The notes: generated by a model from the sequence alone, not told the origin. Counted from the first letter of the stretch, positions 25,456 to 34,719 are shown. The stretch is DNA of 64,000 bases from GWE2-40-63 sp041664345 (GCA_041664345.1 JBAYKX010000003.1:62001-126000), one strand, 5' to 3'. Translations and numbers: made by a program.

Positions 25456-27021
25456 TTAATTTGCAGGTCCACCGAATGCTGGCGCATCAACAATAGCAAT
25501 CCGGGTAACTTCAACCTTATCAATATTACCCCAACGGCCTTTTATTGAAACAATTCCTTTATATAGTTCATCGGTCATAACCACAATTCCCGGATAATAA
25601 ACACTTTTAATTTCAGGTTCATAATCGGTATAGATAACAATGGAGCCATCATGCAATTCACTGGCTGATGCTTTGTGCCACTTAGTAAGAATATCGGTTG
25701 TCCATGTATCTTCCGGGGTTTCATCATTAATTACTATAAGTTGGGTTTGCCCTTTTGTAGCTGCACTGGGAAGTGTTTGAACTTTTGCCGGCAAATAGCG
25801 TTTACCCCAAAAATCACGTTCCTCAAAATAAGCCAAAACCACATCGCCCACCAACATAGGTGAAGCAACCGATGCAACAGGTTGAGCTATCGGTTGAGCC
25901 GTTGTTTGAACGGTAACGGTTGCAGTGGTTGCAGAAGCCGTTACAGTAACTGCTGGAGCAGCTGCGCCTGCACTTTCTGCATTTACATTGATGTCTTTTA
26001 AACGGAAAATCTTTTCGTTATATTTAAATTCAAACATGGAAACTTTTTCTACTTTGTCGAACTGGCATTCCATTTTTACAGGTACACCCGGCAAAATAGT
26101 TATGGTATAATACGAACTGGTTTGACCACCTGCTGTAAAATTTACCAATTTATGTTCCGCCCCATTTTGATCGGTAATGCGGGTATCATACGCATAATCT
26201 TTCAATTCAAAGTCGCTGGTACCACGGTTTTCAAAATCAAGATATAAACTCAGTACATTACCAAATACCTTGGAATTCCGATAGGTTAAAAATATTTCAG
26301 GAGCAATCTCTACTTGATAGGAACCCGTGTTTGATGACATTCCAGTTGTAGCCTCACCAGTTGCAGCAGCAACAACAGGCTCTTCAACATAAGCAATGGT
26401 AGCTAAAATAGTCATTGATTTATCGTAGCACTCTTTACAAACCGATGGCACAGATTTTAATACCTTGGTGGCATCTTTATTATTTCCTTGTTTTTGCAAG
26501 GCTGTGGCTTTTGAAATTACAAAGTCGCACTGCGAATTGTAGAATTCCAATATTTTTTCTTTGCCTTTGTCAACCATTGCTTTAAATTGAGCATTGCCTG
26601 CATTTACCGCTTGTAAACCAGCCATGTAAGCTTTGGTTTCATTTTGTCCTACCCCTTTTAATTCAACGGAAGTCTCACTATACACATTTCCAGTAAATGC
26701 ATCTTTTATCGATAAGCTTAATTGCATATTCAAGGCATGCATGGGTGGAGCTGTGGGCGTTAGTTCCTTTGAAAGCACATCAATTTTTGCATCCATAATA
26801 AAAAATGGGTTTTCGGAGTCGCCGGCCAAACCATTTTTGGTGCAAATTTGCTTCATTTTGGTAAGCAATAAATTTTTTGCTGCCTGAGGAATTGCCTGAT
26901 CGTTAACCTGAGGAGTAATGGCAATGCGTGCACCGTCGTCGGCTTTTCCAGTGTTGTTTTGGGCAAAATTGGGAACTAACCAACATGCCAACAGGCTCAT
27001 TATAAGTATTGATTTCTTCAT
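25456..27021 (-). CDS. Secreted protein of DUF6175-associated operon, TolB_N/FlgT-like N-terminus
   Basis: Starting at the ATG at complement 27019-27021 this is a 521-residue protein with a signal peptide (MKKSILIMSLLACWLVPNFAQ). The N-terminal 200 residues (RIAITPQVNDQAIPQAAKNL, then YSETSVELKGVGQNETKAYM) look like a CsgG/FlgT/TolB-N type alpha-beta fold. A short helical repeat region (ALQKQGNNKDATKVLKSVPS) follows, then an immunoglobulin-like part, an Ala/Thr/Val-rich linker (SATTATVTVQTTAQP) and a C-terminal segment VGDVVLAYFEERDFWGKRYL resembling an SH3/Tudor-like barrel. It is the last gene of a four-gene unit. Function is unknown. Confidence 0.8.
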   Translation of the reverse strand: MKKSILIMSLLACWLVPNFAQNNTGKADDGARIAITPQVNDQAIPQAAKNLLLTKMKQICTKNGLAGDSENPFFIMDAKIDVLSKELTPTAPPMHALNMQLSLSIKDAFTGNVYSETSVELKGVGQNETKAYMAGLQAVNAGNAQFKAMVDKGKEKILEFYNSQCDFVISKATALQKQGNNKDATKVLKSVPSVCKECYDKSMTILATIAYVEEPVVAAATGEATTGMSSNTGSYQVEIAPEIFLTYRNSKVFGNVLSLYLDFENRGTSDFELKDYAYDTRITDQNGAEHKLVNFTAGGQTSSYYTITILPGVPVKMECQFDKVEKVSMFEFKYNEKIFRLKDINVNAESAGAAAPAVTVTASATTATVTVQTTAQPIAQPVASVASPMLVGDVVLAYFEERDFWGKRYLPAKVQTLPSAATKGQTQLIVINDETPEDTWTTDILTKWHKASASELHDGSIVIYTDYEPEIKSVYYPGIVVMTDELYKGIVSIKGRWGNIDKVEVTRIAIVDAPAFGGPAN

Positions 27022-27126
27022 TTTATTAGATTTTAGGTAATTAGTATTTGGTAATGAATTCAGTTTATTTATAGAATACAAATGCCACCAAACTTCTATT
27101 TGATGGCATTTGTATCATTTAGGTTG

Positions 27127-28092
27127 CTATTTTTCACCTACAATTAACCAGGCTTCACCCAAACCCCGTAAATACACTTTGCTTTCCACTTGACAGTTTT
27201 CGCGAAGGTATTTGCTCAATTCATTCACAAACATCCGGGTATCTTGTGCCCTTTGTTTGCCGTTTCGCGTAATTTCCATAGCAATACGTACTTGCTCGAA
27301 ACGCATCATGGTAGCTGTGGCATCGCTTAGGCTAAAACGTTTTTCCACTGTATTGTCAGCCATCCAATCCTCAATGTGAATGCTCAACATATCGGTAGTA
27401 CCTTTCAAATCATACTCATCTTCTAATGTGATGCCGGCGTTGGCAAAAGTTTTAACCAGAATTTTTACTTCACGTCCATTTTTAAACATATCATCGAAAT
27501 GGGTCATTAAACGGCCATTAAATTCGTCCATATAGCTCAATACAGCTTCTTCCAACAGAATTTCTGGTGTAGCTGCTGAACTGGGCTGTCCGGAACCGGA
27601 AGCACTGGCTACGTTTTTACTGGTATAAGCATCCAATCCATTTAATGTGAACGTGATGTATTTTTTAGGACCCATTTGCTTTATTTCAAAATCCAAATCC
27701 ATAATAATGTCGGCTTTGGCAGTCCGTTTTAACACATCAATGGGTGATTCCGCAATGGCTGAACCGGAACTGGTACTGGCAATCATACTGGCTTCAGCGG
27801 CTTCGTTGGCCAAATTTTTCATTTCTTGTTCCAAATCTTTCAATGGGAAACCACGGTCGGCCATCATGCCACTCATTTTTGAAATAACCATTCTCAAGTC
27901 GCCATCGTTTTGAAAGGCTTTTTTATAATCGGGCAACGTTTGTTGCGAACCCTGATTATCAAAGGTCATGCTGTATCCTTTCGAAATACATAACCTATCA
28001 CTGGGAACAACCATGATTGTTGGTTTCTTGGCTTGTCCAAAACTATTTAAAGCCAACGCAATAATAAATAATCCACTAATAATGCTCTTCAT
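27127..28092 (-). CDS. DUF6175 family secreted protein
   Basis: From the ATG at complement 28090-28092 this 321-residue protein has a signal peptide (MKSIISGLFIIALALNSFGQ). The mature part begins KKPTIMVVPSDRLCISKGYS and contains PDYKKAFQNDGDLRMVISK, ESPIDVLKRTAKADIIMDLD and LLEEAVLSYMDEFNGRLMTHF. These agree with my recollection of DUF6175, a Bacteroidales envelope family of unknown role. A TTG start 21 bases upstream is less likely. It lies 39 bases after the previous gene, and a 36-bp hairpin (27078-27113) separates it from the next gene. Confidence 0.82.
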   Translation of the reverse strand: MKSIISGLFIIALALNSFGQAKKPTIMVVPSDRLCISKGYSMTFDNQGSQQTLPDYKKAFQNDGDLRMVISKMSGMMADRGFPLKDLEQEMKNLANEAAEASMIASTSSGSAIAESPIDVLKRTAKADIIMDLDFEIKQMGPKKYITFTLNGLDAYTSKNVASASGSGQPSSAATPEILLEEAVLSYMDEFNGRLMTHFDDMFKNGREVKILVKTFANAGITLEDEYDLKGTTDMLSIHIEDWMADNTVEKRFSLSDATATMMRFEQVRIAMEITRNGKQRAQDTRMFVNELSKYLRENCQVESKVYLRGLGEAWLIVGEK

Positions 28093-28131
28093 ATTATAAA
28101 TTTTTAAAATCAATAATTAATAAACAATGGG

Positions 28132-28668
28132 TTAGAAACCAGCATCCAATTTGCGGGCAATACCTTCTTTTTCTAAATCCTTACGCAATTCATCAAAAGC
28201 AATGGAAAGGACCACACCTACTTTGTAGGTTTTTTTGTTCACTTTAATGCGATCTTCGCCCGAAGGAGGTGCATCGGTACTTAAATTCACATACTGTAAA
28301 TACTTGCCGCCTGGTGCAAAAAATGTTTCAAAAAATGCCATGTTCTTTTCAGCGGCATCGCTATCGGTAACAATGGGTGGGGTTTTTGCCGCAGCTCCGT
28401 TCGATGCAGGAGGAAACCCTCTGAAAATTGCACAGGCAATTCCCAATTCCTTTGCATGGCGGGTAGCCTCCTCTGGGGTTGGGCCATAGCCCCATACTTT
28501 TACTAACTTGGTGCCATCAACACCTACTGCTACAGTCGCAACTTCGTAATTATACTGACTGTTGTATTCCATCTTGCGCACCTTGTTCTTGCTTTGCGCT
28601 TGGCTTGTAGTAGAAGCCATAAAAATTAAGGCAAGTACCATTGCAAAAATTTGTGTTACTCTTTTCAT
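28132..28668 (-). CDS. Conserved secreted protein of the DUF6175 operon
   Basis: This 178-residue protein has a signal peptide (MKRVTQIFAM...TTSQAQ). The mature part shows a conserved EYNSQYNYEVATVAVGVDGT, VKVWGYGPTPEEATRHAKEL and PGGKYLQYVNLSTDAPPSGEDRIK, with DUF-type similarity to proteins that accompany DUF6175 in Bacteroidales genomes (from memory). It ends DELRKDLEKEGIARKLDAGF. It sits second in the unit, 33 bases after the 582-residue protein gene. Role unknown; it probably works with its neighbours in the periplasm or outer membrane. Confidence 0.8.
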   Translation of the reverse strand: MKRVTQIFAMVLALIFMASTTSQAQSKNKVRKMEYNSQYNYEVATVAVGVDGTKLVKVWGYGPTPEEATRHAKELGIACAIFRGFPPASNGAAAKTPPIVTDSDAAEKNMAFFETFFAPGGKYLQYVNLSTDAPPSGEDRIKVNKKTYKVGVVLSIAFDELRKDLEKEGIARKLDAGF

Positions 28669-28701
28669 TTTATTTCTGGATTTATAATTAATTTTAAACG
28701 A

Positions 28702-30450
28702 TTAAAATTCAATTCGTAAACCAACATCAAACGACATTCCTTCGCGTTTCGCAAAGAAATCAGCATACCTATTATCGCCAAATATTTCTGTTTTTCGGTC
28801 TTTATCATAAACACCTCCAAAAGGGATATAGTAGTTGATACCGCCAATAATTTGCATCCAATAAGTAATATTCAATGATGCAGAAGCACCAAAATTCAAG
28901 AAATCGGTACCAATACTTTGACCCTCTTCATAATCCATATCATCTATCCAATCTTCGTTGGTAGCCGATTCCATACCATAGGTTGCGTAAAGGGAAAAGG
29001 ATAAGCTGCGTCCAAAATACCAACCTTTTGAAAGACCTGTTTGAAATCGAATAAAATTCATGTCATATTTATTTGCCCCGCCAATCAAATTGGAAGAGTA
29101 TTCCTTTGTTTGAAAATGAACGGAACCAAATACTTTCCATTGAACCAATTCTAAATCAATAATTCTTCCAGTCATTGCTCCAATATTAGCCTCCGCTTTT
29201 ACATACCCACCACCCATTTCGCCATAAGAAGTTCCACCAGATATTCCAAGTCCAAAATCGTTGCGTTGTTGCATTAACATTCCTTCCATCAGACCAAATC
29301 CGGCTACTTGATAAAAGGTTGAGAATTTAACTGATTGTCCTGTGGCTACTTCCATATTATCGACCACTTTTTTAGTCCTTACAACCCCTTTACGCTTGGC
29401 AACGGTTTCTCCATTTCTGTTTTGTTCAAACTCAAAAACAAAAAAACGCTGTTCAGTATATAATCCTTCTTTCTTGCCAATTTTTGCTTTCAACGGGTTT
29501 GTACCATATAAAGGAGATTTGACTCTGAATTCCTCCCTTTTACGCTCAATTTCGAATACCACATTGGTTATTCCAGTATTTATCATCTTTTGAAACAGTT
29601 GGTCGCGGGTAAGTTGTACCGGTGGAGCCAAAATCTCTCCTTGATTGTACTGCGAACCATCCGCAGTACCATATACTTCAATAATTGAAACCAATGGGAA
29701 TTGGGTTTGATTGAATTTTGCTATTTTTTCAGCTTTAACTTCAGGGCTGTCGTCTTCATAAATCCAAATATCATTATAAAAGACATTCATAACAGAATCG
29801 TTGAAATTCATTTTATACAAATAGGCTTTCACGTCACCTTCCCAACCATTGGTTCTTCTTATTACCGGTTTAAACTCTGTTTTGTTATTTTCGGCATATT
29901 TTTTTGCGGCAGCATCCTGCTCATCGTATTTTTTTTGCACATCCTGAATGTTTGAAAATTCAAGAACCATAACATAGCTATTATTTATTAACGATTCCCC
30001 GGCATCTTTAAGTTTAGCCAATCCAATTTTGCTAGCCGAAGCTTTTACTACCTCATCGTCAGTGGCATTGTACATTCCCCGCTGATGAATGACCGACATA
30101 TCAAACTCGCCACTCTCTTTATGCGAAAACCATTTGGATAAAATATCGTTGGGAATTCCTTGAGTAATTAACGATTTGTTAATGGCAGAATTATTGGAAG
30201 CTGAACTCAAATATCTTTTTTGAAGCAGGTTATCGTCGAACTTACTGGGTACAATTATACCCGAAGTCGCATTTTTTAAATCCTGAATGTAATCGGTATT
30301 GTTATCAAGTATCATGGCTGTAATGGCAATACGATTGTATTTAGTAGCTATTTCACTGGTTTTAGAGCCATTGGTTGAAACATCTTGCGAAAATCCCCAA
30401 AAATTAATTAATATGAAAAAAGTAATTAAACTGAAAATAAAATACTTCAT
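28702..30450 (-). CDS. Secreted protein with outer-membrane-barrel-like C-terminus, first gene of the DUF6175 operon
   Basis: This 582-residue protein has a signal peptide (MKYFIFSLITFFILINFWGFSQ). Its N-terminal two-thirds is a soluble domain (NRIAITAMILDNNTDYIQDL, WEGDVKAYLYKMNFNDSV). From about residue 365 alternating aromatic and polar strands such as VKFSTFYQVAGFGLMEGML, SLSFSLYATYGMESA and FGASASLNITYWMQIIGGIN, and the last residues DVGLRIEF with a terminal Phe, resemble an outer-membrane beta-barrel. It heads the four-gene unit and follows a 738-bp non-coding region. Function unknown. Confidence 0.8.
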   Translation of the reverse strand: MKYFIFSLITFFILINFWGFSQDVSTNGSKTSEIATKYNRIAITAMILDNNTDYIQDLKNATSGIIVPSKFDDNLLQKRYLSSASNNSAINKSLITQGIPNDILSKWFSHKESGEFDMSVIHQRGMYNATDDEVVKASASKIGLAKLKDAGESLINNSYVMVLEFSNIQDVQKKYDEQDAAAKKYAENNKTEFKPVIRRTNGWEGDVKAYLYKMNFNDSVMNVFYNDIWIYEDDSPEVKAEKIAKFNQTQFPLVSIIEVYGTADGSQYNQGEILAPPVQLTRDQLFQKMINTGITNVVFEIERKREEFRVKSPLYGTNPLKAKIGKKEGLYTEQRFFVFEFEQNRNGETVAKRKGVVRTKKVVDNMEVATGQSVKFSTFYQVAGFGLMEGMLMQQRNDFGLGISGGTSYGEMGGGYVKAEANIGAMTGRIIDLELVQWKVFGSVHFQTKEYSSNLIGGANKYDMNFIRFQTGLSKGWYFGRSLSFSLYATYGMESATNEDWIDDMDYEEGQSIGTDFLNFGASASLNITYWMQIIGGINYYIPFGGVYDKDRKTEIFGDNRYADFFAKREGMSFDVGLRIEF

Positions 30451-30735
30451 AAAAGTTACTAGTTAATTTTTTCAGTTTCAAATATACAAAATATGTTTAC
30501 TTCATAATCATACATTGGTTAACTTTTCATGAATTCAAGTTTTTTTGGAATAATTATTCCAGCCAGTACTAATATACGGTTCAGCATTTTTTAAATTATT
30601 ATTCATGGCATTACGCAGCAAATAAATTGATATAACTCAATTAAAACAAGATAAAGATCAACAAAAATTATAGTGTGATCCATACACTTTAATTTGTTGG
30701 TATGAATAATACACTCTATATTTGTTACAACAAAA

Positions 30736-30889
30736 AGGTTATAGTTCTTTGAATGCTTGTTGTAGGGACTCTTCTAAACTGTTGACTATAACCTCTCCTC
30801 TTTTAGGGCTACAGTAATTTTTTTTCATGGGTTAATTAATTTGGTTGAATAATATTGGACAAACGCCCTACAACAAGCATTTTTTTTCC
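30736..30889. other. Interleaved inverted-repeat element (candidate structured RNA or leader)
   Basis: Two perfect inverted repeats are nested out of phase: AGGTTATAGT (30736-30745)/ACTATAACCT (30785-30794) and AATGCTTGTTGTAGGG (30752-30767)/CCCTACAACAAGCATT (30866-30881). On the plus strand the outer 16-bp stem is followed by a T tract (to 30889); on the minus strand the 10-bp stem is followed by TTTTTG. The two stems cannot both form without a pseudoknot. The rest of the 738-bp gap 30451-31188 shows no gene, apart from the 29-codon ORF inside this element. Confidence 0.55.
30739..30828 (-). CDS. Possible 29-residue peptide within the interleaved repeat
   Basis: An ATG at complement 30826-30828 opens 29 codons for a peptide that starts MKKNYCSPKRGEVIVN and ends LQQAFKEL, with the stop in the right arm of the 10-bp inverted repeat. 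Its codons look protein-like and the composition is balanced. No Shine-Dalgarno is visible, as usual in Bacteroidota. It may be a leader peptide or a tiny independent gene, upstream of the operon that starts at 30450. Low confidence that it is translated. Confidence 0.35.
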   Translation of the reverse strand: MKKNYCSPKRGEVIVNSLEESLQQAFKEL

Positions 30890-31188
30890 AAACTCACAAT
30901 CAAAAAATTTCTGTTTTTAATACAAAATTTTACTTCACTTTCAAGAATTGAGAATTTTAGATTTTCAAGAAAAACGCATTAAAGAACTCCAATTTTATAT
31001 TTATCTATTTTCGGCGCATGGTTTCCTGCCAATTTAAATTAAATGCTAGTGTTTGAGCCGATTTATTACAAAATAAACCTCGGAGCAGCATACCCCAGCC
31101 AGCCCTGATTTCTCAGGGATGGTTCAGGAGTGCTCCGAGTTCCCTTTGCCACGCTATAACCCTGCCACCTTTCCACCCTACTATCTTG

Positions 31189-33852
31189 CTACCTTGCTAC
31201 CTTACCACTTCGTGCACGGATAAACAGTTTGAAAATCTCATTGAAGGCAAGCGGCATCAATCCTAATGCAAATGTTATTAGCCAACCGCGCATATCGAGC
31301 ATTTGTAAATGAAATGCCGTTTGCATGGTTGGAACCATAATTACAATTAATTGAAGCAACGAACCCAGCACAATGGCACCAGCCAAGTATTTATTGGAAA
31401 ATAGCCCAACCTGAAAAATTGATTTTGACTCGTGGCGCAAGGCTAAGGAATAGAATAGTTGCGAAAACACCAGCACCATAAATGCCATGGTACGGGCATA
31501 CTCCACGGTTTCTTTGGGTGCTGAATGGTTAAACGGACTGTATCCATGTTCATAGTATCCGAACCAGAATCCCAAAATAGTTAGCGTTCCAATTAACAAC
31601 CCTCCAAATACGACTTGTCGGCCTGTTTGGCCTGTAATAAAATTCATTTTCAATTTTCGGGGTTTCTCTTTCATTACATCGGGGTTTTCAGTATCCATAC
31701 CCAAAGCAATGGCTGGCAATGAATCGGTAATAAGGTTTATCCAAAGAAGCTGGGTGGCAATTAGTGGGGCTTCTAAACCTATCAACAGGGTGACAAATAT
31801 GGCGATAACTTCACCTAGGTTACAGGTGAGGAGAAAAACAATCGACTTTTTAATATTGTTGTAAATATTTCGGCCTTGTTCAATGGCTTTTACGATGGTT
31901 GCAAAATTGTCATCGGTTAAAATCATATCAGAAGCTCCTTTGGCGACATCGGTACCGGTAATTCCCATGGAAACGCCAATATCGGCGAAGTTCAACGAAG
32001 GGGCATCGTTAACGCCATCGCCTGTCATGGAAACAATATTACCGTGTGCTTTCAAGGCTTGAACAATTTTTACTTTGTGTTCGGGCGAAACGCGGGCAAA
32101 AACTCGATAATGTTGAACCTTAGCGGCAAATTCTTTATCCGTAAATTCATCAATAGCACTGCCTGTAATTGTTTGATCAATAGTATCGGCTATGCCAAGT
32201 TCTTTAGCAATGGCAAATGCCGTGTTTTGATGGTCGCCTGTAATCATTAAGGTTATAATACCTGCCAATTTCGCTTTTTCAATGGATGCCTTTGCTTCCT
32301 TCCTTGGCGGATCAATCATGCCTACCATCCCAATCAGAATCAAGTCTTTCTCCATATTGGAAGCTTCAATAACGCCGTTAACCGTTTTATAGGCTACACC
32401 CATAGTACGCAGGGCATTTTTCGACATGCTTTCCGTCATCTCATGGTACTTTTTTTTGTGTTCACCCGAAATGGGAATCACAGTACCGTTTTCTAAAATA
32501 TGCGTCGAAATAGTAATCAAGTTTTCAATGGCTCCTTTTGTGTAAACCGTAAACTTTCCATCTTTGGTATGAAGCGTTGACATAAGCTTGCGTTCCGAAT
32601 CAAATGCGTATTCACCCGCTCTTTTGTTTTCTGCTAGTAAGGTTTTTCGGTTTATTCCAAGGTTGTCGCCTAAAATCAACAAGGCAATTTCGGTAGGATC
32701 GCCCGTTCCCTTCCCTTTTACAAAGGTGGCATCGGAACAAAGAATCAGAGCGCTTGCCAAAAGTATCGCCTCATCTGTAGGCTTGGTTTCCTTTTCGGAT
32801 TCAATGGTTATTTCACCAGCCAACGAAAAATAAGTTGTAACTGTCATTTTGTTTTGGGTTAGCGTACCCGTTTTGTCGGAGCATATAATATTTACCGAAC
32901 CGAGCGTTTCAACAGCCGCCAATTTCTTTATAATGGCATTTTGCTTGGCCATGCGGGTTACGCCAATAGATAGAACCACCGCCACAATAGCAGCCAGTCC
33001 TTCGGGTATTGCGGCTACCGCCAGCGAAACCGACATCAAGAACATGGTGGCTAAATCGCGGCCTTGAAAAAAGGCAAGAATAAAAATTAGGATGCAGATT
33101 CCAATGGCGAACTTGCCCAGCGTTTTACCCAATTTATCCAATCGGATTTCCAGTGGGGTTTTTGATTTTTCATGGGTATTAATGTGTTTAGCAATTTTAC
33201 CAACCTCAGTATCCATACCAGTTTTAACCACTATTCCCATTCCACGGCCATGGGTAACCAATGTTGACATAAAGGCAAAGTTCAAACGGTCGGCTAGTGG
33301 GGTTTTAGGGTTGCTGATTAATAGGGATGCATCTTTAGCTGATGGAACCGATTCACCCGTAAGCACCGATTCCTCGATTTGAAGATTGACGGATTCAATT
33401 AAGCGAATATCGGCTGATAAAATCCTTCCAGCATCCAGGATAAGAATATCGCCAACCACAATTTTCTCGGCATCAATCTCTTTCGCTTCGCCATTTCGGC
33501 GAACCAGTGCTTTCGGGAACGTCATTTTTTTAAGCGCATCAATGGCGTTGCCCGCTTTAACTTCCTGCACCACACCCAAAACGGCATTGGTAATAATTAC
33601 AAGTATAATTATGGTAGCATCAATATATTCACCCATAATAAGTGTCAATACGGTTGCTGCCAGTAAAACATATATGAGCCATTGATGAAGTTGTGCTAAA
33701 AGCAGCTTGAAGATGCTTTTTTTCTTTTTCCCAAGAAGTTTATTAGCACCATGTTTTAACAATCTTGCACCGGCTTCCTCTTCTGAAAGGCCGGTTTTTG
33801 CATCAACGTTCAATTCATTGAGCACTTCATCAATTGATTTGGAAAACCACAT
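31189..33852 (-). CDS. Calcium-transporting P-type ATPase
   Basis: This 887-residue inner-membrane pump is a P2-type ATPase of the Ca2+ group. The N-terminal cation-ATPase domain (SIDEVLNELNVDAKTGLSEE) is followed by the actuator motif VLTGES, the transmembrane ion motif AAIPEGLAAIVAVVLSIG, the phosphorylation site SDKTGTLTQNK and the hinge motif MTGDGVNDAPSL; the C-terminal helices carry GLEAPLIATQLLWINLITDSLPAIALG. PEGL in TM4 and NxxTD in TM6 are typical of Ca2+ pumps. Length is normal. It is preceded by the shared stress-type promoter at 33901-33964. Confidence 0.93.
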   Translation of the reverse strand: MWFSKSIDEVLNELNVDAKTGLSEEEAGARLLKHGANKLLGKKKKSIFKLLLAQLHQWLIYVLLAATVLTLIMGEYIDATIIILVIITNAVLGVVQEVKAGNAIDALKKMTFPKALVRRNGEAKEIDAEKIVVGDILILDAGRILSADIRLIESVNLQIEESVLTGESVPSAKDASLLISNPKTPLADRLNFAFMSTLVTHGRGMGIVVKTGMDTEVGKIAKHINTHEKSKTPLEIRLDKLGKTLGKFAIGICILIFILAFFQGRDLATMFLMSVSLAVAAIPEGLAAIVAVVLSIGVTRMAKQNAIIKKLAAVETLGSVNIICSDKTGTLTQNKMTVTTYFSLAGEITIESEKETKPTDEAILLASALILCSDATFVKGKGTGDPTEIALLILGDNLGINRKTLLAENKRAGEYAFDSERKLMSTLHTKDGKFTVYTKGAIENLITISTHILENGTVIPISGEHKKKYHEMTESMSKNALRTMGVAYKTVNGVIEASNMEKDLILIGMVGMIDPPRKEAKASIEKAKLAGIITLMITGDHQNTAFAIAKELGIADTIDQTITGSAIDEFTDKEFAAKVQHYRVFARVSPEHKVKIVQALKAHGNIVSMTGDGVNDAPSLNFADIGVSMGITGTDVAKGASDMILTDDNFATIVKAIEQGRNIYNNIKKSIVFLLTCNLGEVIAIFVTLLIGLEAPLIATQLLWINLITDSLPAIALGMDTENPDVMKEKPRKLKMNFITGQTGRQVVFGGLLIGTLTILGFWFGYYEHGYSPFNHSAPKETVEYARTMAFMVLVFSQLFYSLALRHESKSIFQVGLFSNKYLAGAIVLGSLLQLIVIMVPTMQTAFHLQMLDMRGWLITFALGLMPLAFNEIFKLFIRARSGKVAR

Positions 33853-33900
33853 GGCATAAATGATTAGTATTTGGGTTCAAAACAGAATTTTATCAAGCTA

Positions 33901-33964
33901 TAAATATAGATCGCCTATAGTTGCAAATCATTACACAACTTTGGCAAAAAGTTACATTATTCAC
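33901..33964 (-). promoter_or_regulatory. Shared stress promoter, copy A (Ca-ATPase)
   Basis: Reading on the minus strand: GTGAATAATGTAAC, then 21 bp after its TGTAA a second TGTAA (33931-33935), and 30 nt further the -7-like ATTTA (33901-33905). The second TGTAA is 78 bases from the start of the Ca2+-ATPase gene. Confidence 0.75.
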
Positions 33965-34030
33965 TTGTTATTTGGCTTGATTATCAGGTTTTAAAATGGA
34001 TAATTACTTTTTAGAGGTCGGTATTAACTA

Positions 34031-34215
34031 TTGCCTGAAAGGCAATTAGCATTAGCATAGGGCAACGCCCTATGAAAGAATAGGAGTGAAAAAAAAATCA
34101 GGCTGAAAGCCTGAAAGCTTTTTGCTTTCAGGCTTTCAGCCTGATAAATCATTATTTGCTATATACATAGGGCGTTGCCCTATGCTGTTGATTAAAGGCT
34201 TACAGCCTTAAAACA
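34031..34215. repeat. Composite palindromic repeat (REP/BIME-like)
   Basis: A cluster of palindromes fills most of the 454-bp gap between the ATPase gene and dodecin. It contains TTGCCTgaAAGGCAA (34031-34045), CATAGGGCAACGCCCTATG (34056-34074), a perfect 22-bp stem with 5-nt loop built of TCAGGCTGAAAGCC-type arms (34097-34145), and CATAGGGCGTTGCCCTATG (34166-34184), the reverse complement of the second palindrome. A partial copy lies at 51239-51257. No gene is seen. Confidence 0.75.
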
Positions 34216-34306
34216 GGCAAATAAAAACACAAATTTAGTATTAAGAAATTAGTGAGAATCATTTACCCAGTCAAAAAGGCATAGAACCAAATAAATTCAT
34301 CCAGCG

Positions 34307-34507
34307 TTATTCCTTTTCAAACGTTATTTTGCAATTCAGTCTCCAAAGAACAATTTTTCCATCAATTACTTCGGCGGTTAAATTTTCCACATATACGGTA
34401 TGTATATTTCTAACGGTTTTTGATGCTTCAATAACCGCAATTTGCGCTGCATCTTCCCAACTTTTTTTCGACTCAGCTATGAGTTCAATTGCTTTATATA
34501 CTGCCAT
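34307..34507 (-). CDS. Dodecin family protein
   Basis: This 66-residue protein is a dodecin, a small flavin-binding protein that forms 12-subunit shells and buffers free flavins. It has the family's pattern KAIELIAESKKSWEDAAQIA (residues 5-24) followed by EASKTVRNIHTVYVENLTAEV and the beta-strand core GKIVLWRLNCKITFEKE. The Trp in SKKSWEDA stacks with the flavin. It is the last gene of a three-gene unit controlled by shared promoter copy B. Confidence 0.93.
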   Translation of the reverse strand: MAVYKAIELIAESKKSWEDAAQIAVIEASKTVRNIHTVYVENLTAEVIDGKIVLWRLNCKITFEKE

Positions 34508-34533
34508 AATTTATTGTTTTATAAAATGTTTAA

Positions 34534-34719
34534 TTACGTTTTTTCCTTTGGAACTTTTAAGCCGGCTTCCTTGGCTTCACTTATGCCTATGGCTATTGCT
34601 TGCTTTCTATTGGTTACAACGCCACCCTTGCCGTCCTTGCCCGATTTTAATTCGCCGTGTTTGAATTCATGCATTACCGTTTCAATTTTTTCCTGGGCTT
34701 TTTTCGAATATTTTGCCAT
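34534..34719 (-). CDS. DUF6496 domain-containing protein
   Basis: This 61-residue lysine-rich protein reads MAKYSKKAQEKIETVMHEFK, then GELKSGKDGKGGVVTNRKQA and IAIGISEAKEAGLKVPKEKT. It matches the small DUF6496 family (KV-rich, GxxxSG motif) that is common next to stress genes. It is basic and has no signal peptide, and may bind nucleic acid. It lies 26 bases upstream of dodecin and 2 bases after the 83-residue protein. Confidence 0.85.
   Translation of the reverse strand: MAKYSKKAQEKIETVMHEFKHGELKSGKDGKGGVVTNRKQAIAIGISEAKEAGLKVPKEKT

Noticed and set aside
30704..30735. GAATAAT box that looks like a tenth shared promoter copy
   Set aside because: No TGYAA at the 21-bp position and no CTTTR at the required distance; the nearby TGTTACA is at the wrong place.
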